A DNA stretch of 64,000 nucleotides from positions 1,054,001 to 1,118,000 of the forward strand of contig NZ_CP017715.1 in the NCBI RefSeq assembly GCF_001854125.1, given 5' to 3'. The translations under genes were made by a program, and so were the position numbers. Below the pieces are notes generated by a model that ran no database searches, was not told the DNA's origin, and saw only the letters and a list, made by a program, of their open reading frames with translations. This document shows, one piece after another, positions 60,446-64,000 of this stretch. Position 1 is the first letter of the stretch; the number at the start of each line of letters is the position of its first letter. The DNA is from Marinobacter salinus (GTDB taxonomy: Bacteria > Pseudomonadota > Gammaproteobacteria > Pseudomonadales > Oleiphilaceae).

Positions 60446-62050
60446 TCAATTGGTCGTAGTGGTGTTTTGGTAGAAGAAAGCCGCATTCAAGAGCTCCCGG
60501 GTATAGCTGGCCTGGGGTGTCTGGAAAATTTCGGCGGCGGCCCCATACTCAACGATCTTTCCATGTTGGAGCACCAGGAGTTTATGGCTCAATGCTCGGA
60601 CGACGGCCAGATCGTGACTGATAAAAATATAGCTTAGACCATAGCGGGCCTGTATATCTCGCAGCAGCTCGATCACCTGTTTTTGTACGGTCCGGTCAAG
60701 GGCTGACGTGGGCTCGTCGAGGATGATCAGATCCGGTTGCAGTACCAGAGCCCGGGCTATGGCTATGCGCTGGCGCTGGCCCCCGGAAAATTCGTGGGGG
60801 TATCGATGACGAGCCTCAGGGTCCAGCCCGACATCTTCCAGGGCCTGGATGACCTTCTGGTCATGGCTTTCGTGATTGTCCGGGTCGTGAATTTCCAGGC
60901 CTTCCCGTACGATTTCAGCGATAGACATTCTCGGGCTAAGGCTTCCGAAGGGGTCCTGAAATACAATCTGGATCCGACGACGCCACGGGCGGAATTCCTT
61001 TTGGGTCAGGTTTGCCAGTTCCTCGCCGCCAAGCTTAAAGCTGCCGGTGCTGGCAGTGAGCTTTAGCAGGGCATGACCTATGGTGGTCTTGCCGCTGCCA
61101 CTTTCGCCGACAATGCCCAGGGTTTCGCCTCGCTCCAGGCTGAAGCTTGCGCTCTGAACCGCATGAAAAAAGGCTTTAACTTTTCCGAACAGGGATTTCC
61201 GCGTCGTGAACCGGACATCCAGATCGGTTACCTCCAGCAGCTGTTCTCCGCCTTCTGCTATGGTGGACGGTGCTTTCGGTGGTTCCGCATCCAACAACTT
61301 CCGGGTGTAGGGGTGCCGGGGTGAGTTGAACAGTGCCTGGGTGTCGGCATATTCCACCAGCTTTCCGCGCTCCATAACGGCGACCCGGTCCGCATATCGC
61401 CGGACAATGGTCAGATCATGGGTAATCAGAAGGATCGCCATGCCCAGTTTTCGCTGGAGCTCGCGGAGCAATTCCAGAACCTGTTTTTGAACCGTTACGT
61501 CCAGTGCCGTCGTCGGTTCGTCTGCGATCAGCAGGTCCGGTTCGTTAGCGAGCGCCATGGCAATCATGACGCGCTGTTTCTGGCCTCCAGACAGCTGGTG
61601 GGGGTAACTTCCAAGGCGACTTTCCGGGTTTTGAATCCCCACGAGCTCCAGCAATTCAAGGCAGCGATTCCGGGCCTCAGGGCCGCGCATCCCTTTGTGC
61701 AGGGCCAGGGTCTCGCCAATCTGTTTTTCGACAGTATGAAGCGGGTTCAGGGAGGTCATGGGCTCCTGAAAGATCATGCTGATCTGTCGACCACGGATCT
61801 GTCGCAGCCGTTTATCGCTGGCCCTGAGCATGTCCTCACCTCGGAAATACACTTCTCCGGATGGATAGCTGGCGTGTCTCTCATCCAGTAGGCGGAGCAC
61901 GGAAAGCGCGGATACGGACTTTCCAGAGCCACTTTCACCAACCAATGCTAGAGTTTCGCCCTCCCGGACATCAATGGAAAGCGAGTCCACAACCGGTGGG
62001 GCGTGATCAAAGGAGATGGACAGGTCGGATATTTGAAGCAAATGGCTCAT
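60446..62050 (-). CDS. yejF: Peptide ABC transporter ATP-binding protein YejF (two fused ATPase domains)
   Basis: 534 residues from ATG 62050; upstream in-frame codons lie within yejE. Two complete ABC domains in one chain: first Walker A GESGSGKS (38-45) with signature LSGGQKQR, second Walker [10 protein letters not shown] with signature FSGGQRQR, and Walker B sites LLIADEP and LIILDEP. Powers the YejABEF importer, which in E. coli takes up peptides and the antibiotic microcin C. One base separates it from the yejE stop. Confidence 0.95.
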   Translation of the reverse strand: MSHLLQISDLSISFDHAPPVVDSLSIDVREGETLALVGESGSGKSVSALSVLRLLDERHASYPSGEVYFRGEDMLRASDKRLRQIRGRQISMIFQEPMTSLNPLHTVEKQIGETLALHKGMRGPEARNRCLELLELVGIQNPESRLGSYPHQLSGGQKQRVMIAMALANEPDLLIADEPTTALDVTVQKQVLELLRELQRKLGMAILLITHDLTIVRRYADRVAVMERGKLVEYADTQALFNSPRHPYTRKLLDAEPPKAPSTIAEGGEQLLEVTDLDVRFTTRKSLFGKVKAFFHAVQSASFSLERGETLGIVGESGSGKTTIGHALLKLTASTGSFKLGGEELANLTQKEFRPWRRRIQIVFQDPFGSLSPRMSIAEIVREGLEIHDPDNHESHDQKVIQALEDVGLDPEARHRYPHEFSGGQRQRIAIARALVLQPDLIILDEPTSALDRTVQKQVIELLRDIQARYGLSYIFISHDLAVVRALSHKLLVLQHGKIVEYGAAAEIFQTPQASYTRELLNAAFFYQNTTTTN

Positions 62051-62051
62051 A

Positions 62052-63080
62052 TCAGCTCTTTCTCGGATCGAAGGCATCACGCACGGCTTCACCGACGAAT
62101 ACCAGCAATGTCAGCATGACAGACAACGATACAAAAGCGGAGATCCCGAGCCAGGGCGCATGAAGGTTGGCTTTACCTTGTGCTATGAGTTCCCCCAGTG
62201 AAGGTTCGCCGGACGGCAAACCGAAACCCAGAAAGTCGAGGGACGTAAGTCCGGTAATGGCGCCGGTCAGGATAAAGGGCAGGAAGGTCAGCGTCGCCAC
62301 CATGGCATTTGGCAAAATATGCCGGAACATGATCATTCGATTATCCAGACCAAGGGCCCGGGCGGCTTTGACATATTCGAAATTTCTGGCCCTGAGGAAT
62401 TCGGCACGAACAACGTCCACCAGTCCCATCCAGCTGAAAAGAAGCATTATGCCCAGCAGCCACCAGAAGTTCGGTTGCACGATACTGGATAGAATGATTA
62501 ACAGGTAGAGGACCGGGAGCCCGGACCACACCTCGATAAACCGCTGGCCAATCAAATCGATTTTACCGCCGTAGTAGCCCTGTATTGCCCCGGCGATGAC
62601 ACCAACAATGCAGCTGGCGAAGGTCAGAGTAAGGCCGAATAGCACAGAAATCCGGAACCCGTAAATGACTCGTGCCGCGACATCACGGCCCTGGTCATCG
62701 GTTCCCAGCCAATTCTCCGGGCTGGGCGGCGCAGGCGAGGGGACATCGAGGTCATAGTTGATCGTGTCGTAGCTGAATCGGATCGGAGGCCAGATAATCC
62801 AGCCGTTGTCTTTGATTTCCTGGGCGATGAAGGGGTCTCGGTAGTCCGCGTCTGTTGGAAGAAAGCCGCCAAAAGTTTCTTCCGGTACGGACTCAACAAC
62901 CGGGAAGTATAGGTCGCCGTTATACGAAACAATAAGTGGTGAATCGTTGGCTATGAACTCTGCGACCAGTGAAAGGCCAAACAGGACGAGAAAAAGCCAG
63001 AGCGACCAGAATCCCCGGCGATTAGCCCGGAAATTTCTCAGCCGGCGTTGCTGGATAGGAGTCAGTGACTTCAAGGTCAC
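62052..63080 (-). CDS. yejE: Peptide ABC transporter permease YejE
   Basis: 342 residues. Oligopeptide-type permease with about six membrane helices and a large periplasmic segment after the first helix (about 50-130), typical of YejE. The EAA-like cytoplasmic loop is seen around [20 protein letters not shown]. Forms the channel with YejB. Its start overlaps the yejB end by four bases. Confidence 0.95.
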   Translation of the reverse strand: MTLKSLTPIQQRRLRNFRANRRGFWSLWLFLVLFGLSLVAEFIANDSPLIVSYNGDLYFPVVESVPEETFGGFLPTDADYRDPFIAQEIKDNGWIIWPPIRFSYDTINYDLDVPSPAPPSPENWLGTDDQGRDVAARVIYGFRISVLFGLTLTFASCIVGVIAGAIQGYYGGKIDLIGQRFIEVWSGLPVLYLLIILSSIVQPNFWWLLGIMLLFSWMGLVDVVRAEFLRARNFEYVKAARALGLDNRMIMFRHILPNAMVATLTFLPFILTGAITGLTSLDFLGFGLPSGEPSLGELIAQGKANLHAPWLGISAFVSLSVMLTLLVFVGEAVRDAFDPRKS

Positions 63081-64000
63081 GCCCCCTCCCGGCTTTCAAA
63101 ATCAATCCGCGGGTCGACAAGCACGTAGGTAATGTCACTCACCAGTTTCAAAATCAATCCCATGAGCGTGAATATGTAGAGTGTTCCGAAAATCACCGGA
63201 TAGTCACGGTTCAGGGCAGCTTCAAATCCGAGAAGACCAAGGCCATCGAGAGAGAAGATAACTTCGATGAGCAGGGAGCCAGTAAAAAACAGGGCAACCA
63301 GTACACCAGGGAGGCTGGCGATCACAATCAGCATCGCATTACGGAATACGTGACCATAGAGAACCTGCCCTTCGTCCAGCCCCTTTGCTTTGGCTGTTAC
63401 CACGTACTGCTTACCAATCTCATCCAGGAACGAGTTCTTGGTTAAGAGTGTAAGCGTTGCGAAACCGCCAATAACATTGGCCGTTACCGGAAGTGCCAGA
63501 TGCCAGAAATAGTCCCCGACCTTCTGGTACCAGGCGAGTTCATCAAAATTGGACGAGGTCAGGCCTCTGAGGGGAAACCAGTCGAAATAGCTCCCGCCTG
63601 CAAACAGTACAATGAGCAGAATGGCAAAAAGAAACCCGGGAATGGCGTAGCCAATGACAATGGCTGAGCTGCTCCATACGTCGAACCGAGAGCCGTCGTT
63701 AACCGCCTTGCGGATACCCAGGGGAATGGAAATAAAGTAGATGATCAGGGTGGACCAGAGTCCGAGGGAAATGGACACCGGCATCTTGTCGAGAATGAGA
63801 TCAATGACGCTTTTTTCCCGGAAAAATGAGTCCCCGAAGTTGAAGGTCGCGTAGTCGCCAAGCATCTTGAGGAAACGCTCGTGAGGTGGCTTGTCGAAGC
63901 CATACATCACTTCGATTTCTTTCAGCAGTTCGTCAGGAATGCCTCGGGAACCACGACTGTCTCCCGACGCCGTGGAGACTTCACTGCCTGTGCCGCCACC
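63077..64000 (-). CDS. yejB: Peptide ABC transporter permease YejB (partial, 5' end beyond window)
   Basis: 308 codons are readable and remain open to the window edge, so the N-terminus is missing. The visible part has the periplasmic loop ([18 protein letters not shown]), then five membrane helices and the permease loop [21 protein letters not shown] Gly/Thr/Ser-rich insert near the edge ([20 protein letters not shown]) also occurs in YejB relatives. yejA, the binding protein, is expected further right. Confidence 0.93.
   Translation of the reverse strand, partial: GGGTGSEVSTASGDSRGSRGIPDELLKEIEVMYGFDKPPHERFLKMLGDYATFNFGDSFFREKSVIDLILDKMPVSISLGLWSTLIIYFISIPLGIRKAVNDGSRFDVWSSSAIVIGYAIPGFLFAILLIVLFAGGSYFDWFPLRGLTSSNFDELAWYQKVGDYFWHLALPVTANVIGGFATLTLLTKNSFLDEIGKQYVVTAKAKGLDEGQVLYGHVFRNAMLIVIASLPGVLVALFFTGSLLIEVIFSLDGLGLLGFEAALNRDYPVIFGTLYIFTLMGLILKLVSDITYVLVDPRIDFESREGA

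Overview
The window is a 64 kb piece of a gammaproteobacterial chromosome, most likely Marinobacter or a close relative. The evidence is protein-level resemblance to Marinobacter/Pseudomonas families (type IV pilus genes fimV, pilU and pilZ, an APS-type CysH, ThrH, MetZ), moderately high GC, and gene orders such as leuC-leuD-leuB-asd-fimV-truA-trpF and ftsK-lolA-rarA-serS-cobA that are familiar from Pseudomonas-like genomes. No rRNA, tRNA, insertion sequence, prophage or CRISPR array was seen. Most of the window is dense housekeeping sequence with short or overlapping gene junctions. The identification is by recognition only; no database was searched.

Layout. 0-5.3 kb: partial hot-dog thioesterase (-), mlaA, a patatin/DUF3336 lipase, and a gspA-gspB pair. 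5.3-13.4 kb: dinG, a convergent MalT-like LuxR regulator, cysB, cysH and thrH. Between dinG and the LuxR gene lies a highly structured intergenic region with a perfect CRP-type site, which I propose as an unannotated small RNA gene. 13.4-17.5 kb: pabB followed by three secreted proteins, two of them unknown and one DUF6160/FilA-like, the last with a CRP/Vfr-type site and promoter. 17.6-26.3 kb: DUF58, tgpA, holB, pilZ, an alpha/beta hydrolase, a DUF4892 protein, a patatin-like RssA-type gene whose C-terminus is frameshifted at a C6 run, and prmB. 26.4-30.7 kb: aroC, an MFS transporter, pilU and a LysR regulator.

30.9-49.1 kb is an amino-acid, nucleotide and fatty-acid block: leuCDB and asd, then fimV, then truA-trpF-trpB-trpA-accD-folC-SPOR-cvpA-purF-metZ. 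49.1-55.9 kb is the ftsK-lolA-rarA-serS-cobA string. 56-64 kb holds a class I DAHP synthase (-), a DUF1631-PilZ pair (+), and on the minus strand a yejB-yejE-yejF peptide importer operon with fabI downstream of it. YejB runs off the right edge.

Functionally the window links branched-chain and aromatic amino-acid synthesis (leu, trp, aroC, DAHP synthase, pabB), sulfur assimilation (cysB, cysH, metZ, cobA for siroheme), surface motility and c-di-GMP-type control (fimV, pilU, two PilZ proteins) and envelope lipid or lipoprotein maintenance (mlaA, lolA, patatins). The observations most worth following are the candidate CRP-controlled sRNA at 7.54-7.77 kb, the secreted-protein cluster at 14.9-17.4 kb with its class II-like CRP promoter, and the homopolymer frameshift at 25.17 kb.
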